A DNA stretch of 64,000 nucleotides from Pedobacter segetis (GCF_016623585.1 NZ_JAEHFY010000003.1:124001-188000), one strand, 5' to 3'; positions 17,333-26,479 are shown, numbered from the stretch's first letter. Program-made: numbers and translations. Notes: generated by a model from the sequence alone, not told the origin.

Positions 17333-18769
17333 ATGGCCAATAATAATCAGATTGCTTTTAGTGAAGAACCCCATTTTTATGATGATGTTTGCCAATATGT
17401 AGATCAAGCAGCAAAATACACCGACCACGATAAAGGTTTACTCAGCCAAATAAAAGCCTGTAATAGTGTTTATCGTTTTCAATTCCCGATAAGAAAAGGC
17501 AACAGTTTCGAGATCATCCATGCTTGGCGAGTAGAACATTCTCACCATATGTCGCCAACAAAAGGTGGTATCCGCTACAGCGAGATGGTTAATGAGGACG
17601 AAGTAATGGCGTTGGCCGCTTTAATGACCTATAAATGTGCCATAGTAAATGTTCCCTTTGGTGGTGCAAAAGGAGGCGTTAAAATCAACCCAAAAAACTA
17701 TACCGTTGCCGAGTTAGAAACCATCACCCGTAGATACACGGTAGAGCTTATCAAGAAAAATTTTATTGGCCCAGGCATAGATGTTCCCGCTCCAGATTAT
17801 GGTTCTGGCGAACGTGAAATGTCTTGGATAGCAGATACTTACCTTACCATGAACCCAGGTTCTTTAGATGCTTTGGGCTGTGTAACCGGTAAACCGATCG
17901 CATTACACGGAATTGCAGGTAGGAGAGAAGCAACAGGGCGTGGGGTAGCTTACGCAATAAGAGAATGTACTTCCGTTGCCGAAGATATGAAGGCAATTGG
18001 GCTTTCAACAGGTTTAGAAGGAAAAAGGGTAATTGTACAAGGTTTAGGAAACGTAGGTTATCATTCGGCAAAATATTTAATAGAATTTGGAGCTACCATT
18101 GTTGGTTTCTGTGAGTTTGAAGGTGCCATTTATAATAAAAATGGATTTGATTTAGATGAGGTTTTTGAACATAGAAAAAAAACGGGCTCTATCTTAGGCT
18201 TTAGTAAATCTCAACAAGATTTCAACAATTCTGCAGAGGGTTTAGAACAAGAATGTGATATTTTGGTTCCCGCCGCATTAGAAAACCAAATTACCGAGAA
18301 AAATGTTGGTAGGATAAAAGCCAAGATTATTGGCGAAGGGGCTAACGGACCAACCACTCCGGCTGCTGCTGCCTTGTTTATAGAAAACGGTGGGATCATT
18401 ATCCCTGATATGTATGCCAATGCTGGCGGTGTAACTGTTTCTTATTTCGAGTGGTTAAAAAACCTTTCTCACGTTGCCTTTGGGCGCATGGGGCGTAGAT
18501 ATGATGAGAATTCGAACATCAATATCATGAACCTGATAGAAAAAACTACCGGTACAACTTTAACACAGCAACAGAGATTATTGGTGGCAAAAGGCGCAAC
18601 CGAATTAGAATTGGTAAATTCTGGTTTAGAAGATACCATGATTAGATCTTACCATGAGATTAGAGAAATCAAATTAAAGAAGAACATAGATAGTTTAAGA
18701 ACCGCGGCTTTTGTAGCAGCGGTAGATAAAATCGCTATTTCTTACATGAACATGGGTATTTGGCCATAA
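17333..18769 (+). CDS. Glu/Leu/Phe/Val-type dehydrogenase (glutamate dehydrogenase)
   Basis: The 478-residue enzyme has the dimerisation/catalytic domain with GGIRY, catalytic-Lys region PFGGAKGG and [13 protein letters not shown], then a Rossmann domain with VQGLGNVG and a C-terminal [11 protein letters not shown] segment. It is nearest to NAD(P)-glutamate dehydrogenases, which interconvert glutamate with 2-oxoglutarate and ammonia. Length is slightly above the usual 420-450 because of a longer C-terminus. It is monocistronic by layout: 153 bases of upstream non-coding DNA and a strong terminator at 18796. Confidence 0.92.
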   Translation: MANNNQIAFSEEPHFYDDVCQYVDQAAKYTDHDKGLLSQIKACNSVYRFQFPIRKGNSFEIIHAWRVEHSHHMSPTKGGIRYSEMVNEDEVMALAALMTYKCAIVNVPFGGAKGGVKINPKNYTVAELETITRRYTVELIKKNFIGPGIDVPAPDYGSGEREMSWIADTYLTMNPGSLDALGCVTGKPIALHGIAGRREATGRGVAYAIRECTSVAEDMKAIGLSTGLEGKRVIVQGLGNVGYHSAKYLIEFGATIVGFCEFEGAIYNKNGFDLDEVFEHRKKTGSILGFSKSQQDFNNSAEGLEQECDILVPAALENQITEKNVGRIKAKIIGEGANGPTTPAAAALFIENGGIIIPDMYANAGGVTVSYFEWLKNLSHVAFGRMGRRYDENSNINIMNLIEKTTGTTLTQQQRLLVAKGATELELVNSGLEDTMIRSYHEIREIKLKKNIDSLRTAAFVAAVDKIAISYMNMGIWP

Positions 18770-18795
18770 ACAATTTATGATTGTAAAATTTTGGA

Positions 18796-18830
18796 AGCTA
18801 TCTCTAAGAAATTAGAGATGGCTTTATTGT
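18796..18830 (+). terminator. Rho-independent terminator after glutamate dehydrogenase
   Basis: Arms AGCTATCTCTAA (18796-18807) and TTAGAGATGGCT (18812-18823) pair over 12 bases with one wobble, around a GAAA loop, followed by a T-rich stretch. It begins 27 bases past the stop codon. Confidence 0.8.
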
Positions 18831-18903
18831 TTATAATCATATTTAATGTCAATTTAAAAATATCTGTAAAGAATATTATATAAATCAGTACCTTCATAAC
18901 AGT

Positions 18904-19206
18904 ATGCAAAATCGAATTGAACAAAACCTTTCTACAATAAAAGAATTGATGCTTTCTCATCATGTAGAAAAAGCATATCTTTTTGGTAGTGCAGCTAAAA
19001 ATGAGATGAAAGAAAAGAGTGATATTGATTTTTTAATTAGCTTTTCTCCTAATGCCGACTTTGATAATTATGCTGATAATTATTTTAATCTAATGTATGC
19101 CTTACAAGATTTGTTAAATTGTGAAGTTGATTTAGTTGAAGAAAAAACAATTCAGAATCCTTATTTATTAGAAAGTATTAATAATCATAAAATGCTTCTT
19201 TTATGA
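18904..19206 (+). CDS. MntA-like nucleotidyltransferase antitoxin
   Basis: The 100-residue minimal nucleotidyltransferase has the pol-beta signature GSX10DXD: Gly28-Ser29 and Asp40-x-Asp42. In the HEPN/MNT (type VII) toxin-antitoxin family, MntA AMPylates and silences the HepT RNase. The downstream gene starts within the stop codon (ATGA, 19203-19206), the usual arrangement for this pair. The partner is frameshifted here, so this antitoxin may be an orphan. The catalytic residues look intact. Confidence 0.88.
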   Translation: MQNRIEQNLSTIKELMLSHHVEKAYLFGSAAKNEMKEKSDIDFLISFSPNADFDNYADNYFNLMYALQDLLNCEVDLVEEKTIQNPYLLESINNHKMLLL

Positions 19207-19534
19207 AGTTAGAAGAGAAAAAACTTTTAACCGACATCCTAAATTCAATTATTTCTATCGATGAACATCTAGAAAATAGAAAGATTTTTGAAGAATATAT
19301 TTCTAATAAAACTAAAAGGCGAGCCGTGGAAAGAGAATTAGAGATTATTGGAGAAGCCGTAATATCTTACTGAAAATTAAGCCCGATATAACTATTTCAT
19401 TTGCTAGGCAAATTGTAGATTTAAGGAATAAAGTTATTCATGCTTATGATAATGTTAACGATATGGTAATTTGGAATGTTGTTGTTAATCACATCCCCAA
19501 GTTAAAAGAAGAAGTTATTCAATTATTGAATTAA
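19203..19534 (+). pseudogene. HepT-like HEPN toxin (DUF86), frameshifted
   Basis: Translation from 19203 gives 56 residues ending at a TGA at 19371 (…VERELEIIGEAV then ISY stop). The rest of the family sequence continues in another frame from about 19361 to a TAA at 19532-19534, including LLKIKPDI, the HEPN RNase motif RNKVIHAY (RX4HXY) and a C-terminal VVNHIPKLKEEVIQLLN. The total of 332 bases is one short of a multiple of three. Restoring one A near 19361 would read EAVNILLK and give a ~110-residue protein, normal for HepT. It is either a disabled toxin or a sequencing error in a short A run. Confidence 0.85.
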
Positions 19535-19711
19535 TCTAAATATTATTATTTTAATAACTTTTTCCTCATTTAAACTTCTAATCTATTCTTCTAGATTATA
19601 TTTTCTGATATCAACAATAAAAATCCAAATTCAATTCTACTAATCTAAAGCTTTTAGCTATTTTTAGCCAATTTTTAAAAACAGTATAAAAAGGCTTAAC
19701 ATTAATCAAAA

Positions 19712-21025
19712 ATGAAGGTTTTAAAATTTGGCGGTACTTCGGTTGGTAGTCCAGAGCGGATGAAAAAACTGTTGGACATCATTAACGCCAACGAAAAGCA
19801 AATTGTGGTTTTATCGGCGGTATCTGGTACAACCAATAATTTAGTAGAGATAGGGCAAGCATATTTGGCTTCTGATAAACCCAAGGCTACTATTTTGATC
19901 AAGGCTTTAAAAGATAAATATGAAATCTTTATTACCGAGCTTTTTGAAAAACCAGAATTTTTAACAGAGGCTAAAGAAGTGATAGATTATCATTTCGATT
20001 TGCTTTATGGTTTTGCCAACGATCTGTTTACCCAAGTAGAAGATAAAATTATCGTGGCCCAAGGCGAGTTACTATCAACTACTTTATATCATGTTTATCT
20101 GAAAGAAATCGGTGTGCCATCGGTATTATTACCAGCTTTAGATTTCATGAAGATCGATGCTGATAACGAGCCGATCGTAGAATATATTACCGAACACCTC
20201 ACACCATTATTAGCGGCTGCACCAAAAAATAATTTGTTTATTACCCAAGGTTATATTTGCAGAAACTCTTTTGGCGAGATTGATAATTTGCGCCGTGGCG
20301 GAAGTGATTATACCGCTTCGTTGATTGGTGCGGGCATTAAAGCAGAAGAAGTTCAGATCTGGACGGATATTGATGGAATGCACAATAACGATCCCCGTGT
20401 TGTAAAAGGAACAAAACCAATTTCTCATCTATCTTTTGATGAAGCTGCCGAGTTGGCTTATTTTGGTGCTAAAATCTTGCATCCGCAATCTGTTTTCCCG
20501 GCGCAAAAATATAAGATCCCGGTAAGGTTGTTAAACACCATGGAGCCATCGGCTTTTGGCACTTTAATATCGAGCGAAAGCGAAACAGGAAAAATTAAAT
20601 CTATTGCCGCAAAAGATGGCATTACCGCTATTAAAATTCAAAGTAGCCGTATGCTATTGGCCTATGGCTTTTTACGTAGGGTTTTTGAGGTTTTTGAGCG
20701 CTACAAAACTCCTATCGATATGATTACGACTTCAGAGGTTGCAGTTTCTGTAACTATTGATGATACCGGGTATTTAGGAGAAATTACCAAAGATCTGAGC
20801 GATTTTGGAATTGTAGAGGTTGATGTTAACCAAACAATTGTTTGTGTTGTTGGCGATTTATCCGCTAGTTCTCATGGTTTTGGTTCTCGTATTTTAGAAT
20901 CTATCAAACATATTCCTTTAAGGATGATTTCTTACGGAGGTAGCGAACATAACTTATCGTTTTTGATAAAAGGTGAGGATAAAGTGGAGACATTGAGGAG
21001 CTTACATAACCGTTTATTTGATTAA
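19712..21025 (+). CDS. lysC: Aspartate kinase, monofunctional
   Basis: The 437-residue enzyme begins MKVLKFGGTSVG, the ATP-binding signature of aspartokinases, and has the RRGGSDYTASLIG and IWTDIDGMHNNDPR active-site segments. About 150 C-terminal residues form paired ACT domains that usually bind lysine for feedback control. There is no fused homoserine dehydrogenase. It phosphorylates aspartate at the head of the lysine/threonine/methionine pathway. lysA follows 13 bases downstream, so this copy is probably dedicated to lysine and diaminopimelate. I found no recognisable lysine riboswitch in the 177 bases upstream. Confidence 0.94.
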   Translation: MKVLKFGGTSVGSPERMKKLLDIINANEKQIVVLSAVSGTTNNLVEIGQAYLASDKPKATILIKALKDKYEIFITELFEKPEFLTEAKEVIDYHFDLLYGFANDLFTQVEDKIIVAQGELLSTTLYHVYLKEIGVPSVLLPALDFMKIDADNEPIVEYITEHLTPLLAAAPKNNLFITQGYICRNSFGEIDNLRRGGSDYTASLIGAGIKAEEVQIWTDIDGMHNNDPRVVKGTKPISHLSFDEAAELAYFGAKILHPQSVFPAQKYKIPVRLLNTMEPSAFGTLISSESETGKIKSIAAKDGITAIKIQSSRMLLAYGFLRRVFEVFERYKTPIDMITTSEVAVSVTIDDTGYLGEITKDLSDFGIVEVDVNQTIVCVVGDLSASSHGFGSRILESIKHIPLRMISYGGSEHNLSFLIKGEDKVETLRSLHNRLFD

Positions 21026-21038
21026 AATAAGAAAGAAA

Positions 21039-22241
21039 ATGTTTGATGAACGTATTGTTGCTTCTTTTGATGATAAAGAAACCCCATTTTATTATTATGA
21101 TCTAAAGCTCTTAAACCAAACTTTAAAAGAGTGCAGATCTGCTGCCGAAGGGCATAAATTCCATATACATTTTGCGCTAAAGGCTAACTTTAACCAAAAG
21201 GTTTTAGCTGCCGTTAAGGCAAATGGTTTTGGTGCCGATTGTGTGAGCGGGGGAGAAGTAAAAAAAGCGGTAGAGGTTGGGTTTGATAAGAAACAGATCG
21301 TTTTTGCCGGTGTTGGGAAGTCTGATGCAGAAATAAATTTTGCTTTGGATAATGATATTTTCGCATTCAATGTAGAATCTGTTCAAGAGTTAGAAGTTAT
21401 AGATCAATTGGCAACTGCAAAAAATAAAAAAGCTTCGGTTGCGATCAGGATCAATCCAAATGTTGATGCGCATACACACCATTACATTACCACGGGTTTA
21501 GATGAAAACAAATTCGGGATCAATTCTTGGGATTTGCCCTTGGTTTACGATACCTTAAAAAGTTGTAGAAATTTAGAGTTTTTAGGTATCCATTTTCATG
21601 TGGGTTCCCAAATTTTAGATCTGAACGTTTTTAAAAGCCTTTGCATAAAAGTTAACGAAATGCAGCAATGGTTTGAAGAACGTGGAATGCCAGTTAAGGT
21701 ATTAAACGTTGGTGGTGGTTTAGGTGTAGATTATCAAAACCCTGATGAGAATGCGATACCAGATTTTAAAAGCTACTTTCAAATTTTTGCAGATTTTTTG
21801 AATATCAAACCTCATCAAGAAGTTCATTTTGAACTGGGAAGAGCTTTGGTTGCCCAATGCAGTAGTTTGATTTCTAAAGTTTTATATATCAAAAACGGCA
21901 TTAAAAAGAATTTTGTGATTATAGATGCCGGTATGACCGAGTTGATGCGCCCTGCATTGTACCAAGCTTACCATAAGATCGAGAATGTTTCTAGAATGGT
22001 TGAAGGTAAAGGTTTTAAGGCAGAAGGAGAGCTAAACCTCATACCTCATACCTCATACCTTTCTTACGATGTTGTAGGCCCTATTTGCGAATCATCTGAT
22101 TGTTTTGGAAAAGGGGTAGAAATGCCAGAAACAAAACGTGGAGATTTAATAGCTTTGCGTACGGCAGGTGCTTACGGGGAAGTAATGGCATCGGCTTATA
22201 ATTTAAGGCCAGCGATAAAGCATGTTTATTCAGAAGAATAA
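21039..22241 (+). CDS. lysA: Diaminopimelate decarboxylase
   Basis: I choose the ATG at 21039 (400 residues), 13 bases after lysC; a TTG at 21018 inside the lysC end is the alternative. The PLP-dependent fold III enzyme has the HFALKANFN Lys site, HFHVGSQI, GGGLGVDY and the CESSDCFGK Cys/Glu pair with AGAYGEVMAS. It converts meso-diaminopimelate to lysine. Just before the YDVVGPICESSD segment lies an unusual stretch of about 18 residues (about 326-343) whose DNA holds a 7-bp tandem repeat; it looks like an insertion relative to the family as I remember it. The stop overlaps the glycosyltransferase start by 20 bases. Confidence 0.93.
   Translation: MFDERIVASFDDKETPFYYYDLKLLNQTLKECRSAAEGHKFHIHFALKANFNQKVLAAVKANGFGADCVSGGEVKKAVEVGFDKKQIVFAGVGKSDAEINFALDNDIFAFNVESVQELEVIDQLATAKNKKASVAIRINPNVDAHTHHYITTGLDENKFGINSWDLPLVYDTLKSCRNLEFLGIHFHVGSQILDLNVFKSLCIKVNEMQQWFEERGMPVKVLNVGGGLGVDYQNPDENAIPDFKSYFQIFADFLNIKPHQEVHFELGRALVAQCSSLISKVLYIKNGIKKNFVIIDAGMTELMRPALYQAYHKIENVSRMVEGKGFKAEGELNLIPHTSYLSYDVVGPICESSDCFGKGVEMPETKRGDLIALRTAGAYGEVMASAYNLRPAIKHVYSEE
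22036..22060 (+). repeat. 7-bp tandem repeat inside lysA
   Basis: ACCTCAT occurs three times in tandem and is followed by a partial ACCT. It encodes part of the NLIPHTSYLS segment of LysA. A change of one unit would shift the reading frame before the active-site Cys. Confidence 0.85.
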
Positions 22242-23226
22242 GAAACTTCATATTTTAATTGTACTGCCCGCAAAAATCCCTGCATTGCTTTATGGCGGTA
22301 CAGAAAGGGTTGTTTGGGATTTAGGGAAACGATTAAGTGATTTGGGGCATCAAATTAGTTTTTTAGTAAATAAGGGTTCTGTGTGTTCTTTCGCAAATGT
22401 TCTTTTTTATGATGCTTATAAAAATTTGAACCAACAAATACCAGAAGATGTAGATTTAGTGCATTTTCAGTTTAACCCAAATGAAGATATAAAAAAGCCT
22501 TATTTAATTACCGTTCATGGTAATGTGCCTTTTGGCGAAAAATTAAACAAGCAAAGTGTTTTTGTAAGTAAAAACCATGCCGATAGGTATGGTTCTCAAC
22601 AATTTGTTTATAATGGATTAGATTGGGATAATTATCCAAAGCCCGATTTTAATATAAAAAGAGCAGGGTTTCATTTTTTGGCCAATGCAGCTTGGAAAGT
22701 TAAAAACGTAAGAGGGGCAATTAGTTTAACAAAAAATGCGGGAGTAAAACTAGAGGTTTTGGGAGGCTATCGTTTAAATTTGAAAATGGGCCCAAGGTTT
22801 ACTTTTGATGCCCACGTTAAGTTTAGGGGAATGGTTGATAATCAAAAAAAATCTGTTTATTTAAACCGTTCTAAAGGATTGGTTTTCCCTGTTTTATGGC
22901 ATGAACCTTTTGGTTTAGCCCTAATCGAAAGCTTGTATTTTGGCTGCCCGGTTTTTGCAACGCCTTATGGTTCTTTAACAGAATTGGTTAAAAAAGACAT
23001 CGGAATTGTTTCTAATAAAAAACAAGATTTAATCTATGGCTTAGAAAGCGCAGATTCTTTTAATAAATTGATTTGCCACCAATATGCAAGAGATGAATTT
23101 TCTGCCATAAAAATGGCCAAAGATTATTTAGCTTTTTATGAGCGGGTTTTAAATGGTGAGATTTTGAATGAAGAAAACCCTACTTTAAAGGAAGAGCCAA
23201 AAGATAAATATTTGCTATTTACATAG
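22222..23226 (+). CDS. Glycosyltransferase family 4
   Basis: The 334-residue protein is a GT-B retaining glycosyltransferase. The N-terminal donor-side loop ALLYGGTERVVWDLGKRLSDLGH and the C-terminal EX7E motif (HEPFGLALIESL) are typical of family GT4. It is somewhat shorter than most GT4 enzymes (about 360-400). It has no membrane segment and is probably cytoplasmic or peripheral. It overlaps lysA by 20 bases and is likely co-transcribed with lysC-lysA, although a functional link to lysine is not evident. Donor and acceptor cannot be inferred. Confidence 0.88.
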   Translation: MFIQKNKKLHILIVLPAKIPALLYGGTERVVWDLGKRLSDLGHQISFLVNKGSVCSFANVLFYDAYKNLNQQIPEDVDLVHFQFNPNEDIKKPYLITVHGNVPFGEKLNKQSVFVSKNHADRYGSQQFVYNGLDWDNYPKPDFNIKRAGFHFLANAAWKVKNVRGAISLTKNAGVKLEVLGGYRLNLKMGPRFTFDAHVKFRGMVDNQKKSVYLNRSKGLVFPVLWHEPFGLALIESLYFGCPVFATPYGSLTELVKKDIGIVSNKKQDLIYGLESADSFNKLICHQYARDEFSAIKMAKDYLAFYERVLNGEILNEENPTLKEEPKDKYLLFT

Positions 23227-23250
23227 TCCACGATTAAAGCCGTGGGCTAT
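23223..23250. terminator. Hairpin shared by two convergent genes, carrying both stop codons
   Basis: Arms ATAGTCCACG (23223-23232) and CGTGGGCTAT (23241-23250) pair over 10 bases with one wobble around an 8-base loop. The TAG of the glycosyltransferase is in the left arm and the TAG of the minus-strand START-like gene is in the right arm. It probably acts in both directions. Its sequence also resembles a REP-type hairpin. Confidence 0.6.
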
Positions 23251-23636
23251 TCTCCATCAAAAAATTCATACAACTCACCAAAATAGCTGGTATTCCATCC
23301 ATCAACAAACTCGTCATAAACATCATCTGGGATATTGGTATGGATCAATTCTACAGATGAAGAGGATTTATTTTTACCTTCATGGATTTTAATGGTTACG
23401 ATAGATGGCTCGTCTTGTCCTTCAAAATACCATTGTTGCACAATTTTTTTCCCTTCAACAAATTCCAGGTTTTTCCCAACTATATCCCCATCAAACAAAG
23501 AAAATTCTGAATTAGGTTCTGTACTCATTTCAGCTTCTGCACCGCTCCACAATTTGATACTTAATGGGATGGTTAAGGCTAAATAAACTTCTTCGGTTGG
23601 TGCTGGTATGGTATAATATTTTTTAAAATCTTTCAT
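23247..23636 (-). CDS. START/SRPBCC-like (AHSA1-type) protein
   Basis: The 129-residue protein begins MKDFKKYYTIPAPTEEVYLALT, followed by a W-x-G-A-E-A-E-M segment and IVQQWYFEGQ, a pattern of AHSA1/Hsp90-activator-like domains in the SRPBCC superfamily. It is a small cytoplasmic hydrophobic-pocket protein. The C-terminus (DEFVDGWNTSYFGELYEFF) fits the closing helix of the fold. Ligand and role are unknown. Confidence 0.82.
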   Translation of the reverse strand: MKDFKKYYTIPAPTEEVYLALTIPLSIKLWSGAEAEMSTEPNSEFSLFDGDIVGKNLEFVEGKKIVQQWYFEGQDEPSIVTIKIHEGKNKSSSSVELIHTNIPDDVYDEFVDGWNTSYFGELYEFFDGE

Positions 23637-23691
23637 TTTTTAAAGTCGGCTGTCAAAAAACCGTAGTCAGAAGACGATATTTATAATCAAT

Positions 23692-23723
23692 AAAAAAGCA
23701 TTCAGAGAAATATCCGAATGCTT
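23692..23723 (-). terminator. Terminator for the 70-residue membrane protein gene
   Basis: Arms AAGCATTC (23696-23703) and GAATGCTT (23716-23723) pair perfectly. Read on the minus strand the stem is followed by TTTTTTATT, so it serves the gene at 23809-24021. Confidence 0.7.
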
Positions 23724-23808
23724 CAAAAATACCTATTTTAGAGATAATACCTTAAATTTTATACTCAAACTTAAGGTTTAACCTTAAATATTTTGTTTTA
23801 ATAGCTAA

Positions 23809-24021
23809 TTAGCTTTTTTTAGCGGTTACCAGCACAACTACGCCGGCAATCAATATTGCTCCACCAACGTAAGGAGGCCAATTAACGGTATGTTTTTTAT
23901 CTGCCGAGATTTGTATAGGGCCGGCATCTACAACTTTTTCTTTTTTGGTGTAAGAGAATCCGCCCCATATTAACATGGCGATCCCAACTACCAATAAAAT
24001 GATTCCTACTGTCTTGTTCAT
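23809..24021 (-). CDS. Small two-helix membrane protein
   Basis: The 70-residue protein has two helices (about residues 4-24 and 49-66) separated by a polar loop with a KKHTVNWPPYVGG segment. It looks like the small DUF3185-type membrane proteins of Bacteroidota, but I am not sure of that family. A terminator follows at 23692-23723. Confidence 0.7.
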   Translation of the reverse strand: MNKTVGIILLVVGIAMLIWGGFSYTKKEKVVDAGPIQISADKKHTVNWPPYVGGAILIAGVVVLVTAKKS

Positions 24022-24103
24022 GATATTTATTTTTGGTTAACATCACTGTTAAGACAAACATTATACCATTAAAATAGACTAATAATCAAATTTTCACAAA
24101 CCA

Positions 24104-24910
24104 TCAAAATGCGTAACCTAAACCTATTTTTATACTTGTATTTATTTCAGAACCAATTTGTAGATTAAGAAATGCCTGATGAAATTTAATGAAGGAGCTT
24201 AAGATTATCGCTATATTATTTTGGTCATTTTTTATAGTTTGATTATTTACTTCTTTAAAGTGATTTCTTAAACCAGGGGTAATTCCAGCAAAAAATCGTA
24301 AACCTATTTGTGAATTTTTATCATTAAATGCGTTGCTCCATATTGCTTCTGTTGAAAGCCCTGTTGTATAAAATGACGTTCTTTTATTTACATAAACCGT
24401 TTCACTTCCATTAGATTGAGGGCCATCATAAAGAAGTTTTCGATATTGGGCATATTCGCCAAATTCGGAAGAAAATGCATTTTCCCAATTAACATATCTA
24501 AAGTTAAAATCATTCTTAACCAATTGCAAGCCAATGGCGCTCCTTAATCCAAAACCATAAAAAGATCTTTTAAAATTCTCAATTGTTTGAGAAGAATACC
24601 TATCAATAGAGCTATCTTGATAAGAAGCATTTCCAAAAAAGCCAAATAATCCATAAGCAAAATTCAATTTTTTAAAGGTGTGTCCTCTACTCAAGTTTAT
24701 TAATCCCGAATTCATTAGTAAATTGCCTTTAGGCGAGCTAGAGGCATATTCTCCTGAGAGATAGATTTTTGATTTTACACTATCAGCTTTCAATGGTCTG
24801 GGTAAGTAGGCAATGTTACTATCCCCACTCATATTAGGAGTGATATAGCTTACGCAAGAGGATGATAAAATTATTAAAGCAAAAAAAGCTAAAACTGAGA
24901 TTTTTTTCAT
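24104..24910 (-). CDS. Lipoprotein with beta-barrel-like composition, hypothetical
   Basis: The 268-residue protein has a lipoprotein signal peptide with lipobox LSSSC (Cys19). The mature part is rich in alternating aromatic/polar strands and ends in GLGYAF, with a C-terminal Phe as in many outer-membrane barrels. I do not recognise a named family. A surface- or periplasm-facing outer-membrane lipoprotein is likely. No neighbour suggests a role. Confidence 0.75.
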   Translation of the reverse strand: MKKISVLAFFALIILSSSCVSYITPNMSGDSNIAYLPRPLKADSVKSKIYLSGEYASSSPKGNLLMNSGLINLSRGHTFKKLNFAYGLFGFFGNASYQDSSIDRYSSQTIENFKRSFYGFGLRSAIGLQLVKNDFNFRYVNWENAFSSEFGEYAQYRKLLYDGPQSNGSETVYVNKRTSFYTTGLSTEAIWSNAFNDKNSQIGLRFFAGITPGLRNHFKEVNNQTIKNDQNNIAIILSSFIKFHQAFLNLQIGSEINTSIKIGLGYAF

Positions 24911-24957
24911 ATTCTAAATTACGTTTGAATTTGTTTAATGGCTGCATTAAGTTTTTG

Positions 24958-26163
24958 TTAACTAAAAGCATTTTCGCCAGTAATGTCCATACCGGTTATC
25001 AATAAATGAATATCATGTGTGCCTTCATAAGTTACAACAGATTCTAAATTCATCATGTGGCGCATAATCGGAAACTCGCCAGTAATTCCCATCCCGCCAA
25101 GCATTTGCCTAGCTTCCCTAGCAATTTTTAAGGCTGTTTCTACCGAATTTCTTTTGGCCATAGATATTTGCGCCGGTGTTGCTCGGTCTTCGTTTTTTAA
25201 AATACCTAATCGCCAAACTAACAATTGTGCTTTTGTAATTTCTGTGATCATTTCTGCCAATTTCTTTTGTTGGAGCTGGAAGGCTGCAATGGGCTTACCA
25301 AACTGTTCACGCTCTTTGGTATATCTTAAAGCGGTATCATAACAGTCCATTGCGGCACCTAAAGCTCCCCAAGCAATCCCAAACCTAGCTTGGTTTAAAC
25401 AACTCAATGGGCCTTTTAAACCCTTAGCATTCGGCAAAATATTTTCTTTCGGGATTTTTACATTATCAAAAACCAATTCGCCAGTTGCCGAAGCTCTTAA
25501 CGACCATTTATTATGCGTTTCAGGCGTTGTAAAACCTTCCATCCCCCTTTCTACGATCACTCCTCTTATAATTCCTTCTTCATCTTTTGCCCAAACCAAA
25601 GCTATATCCGCAAATGGCGAATTGGAAATCCACATTTTTGCACCATTTAAAATATAATGTGAACCTGCATCTTTTATAATACTGGCCATACCTGCCGGGT
25701 CCGAGCCATGATCAGGTTCTGTTAAACCAAAGCAACCCATCAATTCTCCGGTTGCTAGTTTGGGTAAATATTTTCTCTTCTGCTCTTCAGAACCAAAAGC
25801 AAATATCGGGTACATTACCAAACTTCCTTGTACAGAGGCGGTAGAACGTATGCCAGAATCTCCTCTTTCAATTTCTTGCATAATAATACCGTAAGAGATA
25901 TGATCTAAACCTGCGCCTCTAAATTCTGTGGGTATGGTTGGGCCAAAAGCACCAATTTCTCCCAAACCCTTGATTAAATGCTTTGGAAATTCTGCATTTT
26001 GGGCATAACTTTCTATCACAGGAGAAATTTCCTTTTTAACCCATTCCCTAACAGATTTCCTGATCAGTTTATGTTCTTCGGTTAATAGATCATCCAATAA
26101 ATAATAATCGGGATGCTCATATAAATCTTTTTTCGCTGATTTTTGAATTGGTTTTTGGCTCAT
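24958..26163 (-). CDS. Acyl-CoA dehydrogenase, glutaryl-CoA dehydrogenase-like
   Basis: The 401-residue flavoenzyme has the acyl-CoA dehydrogenase signatures CFGLTEPDHGSDP and, near the C-terminus, QMLGGMGITGEFP and the catalytic-Glu segment VTYEGTHDIH. The sequence RHMMNLESVVTYEGTHDIHLLITG is closest to glutaryl-CoA dehydrogenases, which oxidise and decarboxylate glutaryl-CoA to crotonyl-CoA in lysine/tryptophan breakdown. Substrate specificity is inferred only. It is a single gene followed by a hypothetical lipoprotein gene 48 bases downstream. Confidence 0.88.
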   Translation of the reverse strand: MSQKPIQKSAKKDLYEHPDYYLLDDLLTEEHKLIRKSVREWVKKEISPVIESYAQNAEFPKHLIKGLGEIGAFGPTIPTEFRGAGLDHISYGIIMQEIERGDSGIRSTASVQGSLVMYPIFAFGSEEQKRKYLPKLATGELMGCFGLTEPDHGSDPAGMASIIKDAGSHYILNGAKMWISNSPFADIALVWAKDEEGIIRGVIVERGMEGFTTPETHNKWSLRASATGELVFDNVKIPKENILPNAKGLKGPLSCLNQARFGIAWGALGAAMDCYDTALRYTKEREQFGKPIAAFQLQQKKLAEMITEITKAQLLVWRLGILKNEDRATPAQISMAKRNSVETALKIAREARQMLGGMGITGEFPIMRHMMNLESVVTYEGTHDIHLLITGMDITGENAFS

Positions 26164-26280
26164 TGGTTTATTTATTGGATTTGAACTTAAGATTCTATTT
26201 AAAAAAACATTTCCTGCAGATTTAGGTAATTTTAGCAGAACTTATTTTGTATGTTGATTTATTGAGATAGAAATTTAATT

Positions 26281-26356
26281 TGCGTTAACGATTGAAATGG
26301 CATCCTTTTTTGTTTTTCTACAAAAAAGATATAATGTAAAGCGTGTTAAAACGCCC
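26281..26356 (-). repeat. Interspersed element copy C (short form)
   Basis: Read on the minus strand, this 76-bp copy begins GGGCGTTTTAACACGC, continues ATTATATCTTTTTTG, and ends GGATGCCATTTCAATCG followed by TTAACGCA. It lacks any insert and shows the minimal element. It lies in the 316-base gap between the divergent acyl-CoA dehydrogenase and folB genes; I see nothing else certain there apart from a TAATTTTG box at 26441. Confidence 0.7.
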
Positions 26357-26440
26357 AAAAAATATCTCCAACTTCTTCCGTAATTTCTAAAAATAAGCTT
26401 TAAAGAAGTCAATTCAAATAATAGCTAACAAACAAAACAA

Positions 26441-26448
26441 TAATTTTG
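26441..26448 (+). promoter_or_regulatory. Possible -7 box for folB-glcD
   Basis: TAATTTTG matches TAnnTTTG and lies 31 bases before the folB ATG. No good -33 box is seen at the expected distance. Confidence 0.35.
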
Positions 26449-26479
26449 ATTTCAGTTCTATTACCTTGATATTTGGATA

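Noticed and set aside
19535-19711. Lysine riboswitch upstream of lysC
   Set aside because: The region is only AT-rich with no recognisable multi-helix aptamer; length is also short for the class.
21018-21038. TTG start for lysA inside the end of lysC
   Set aside because: The ATG at 21039 lies 13 bases after the lysC stop and gives a normal N-terminus.
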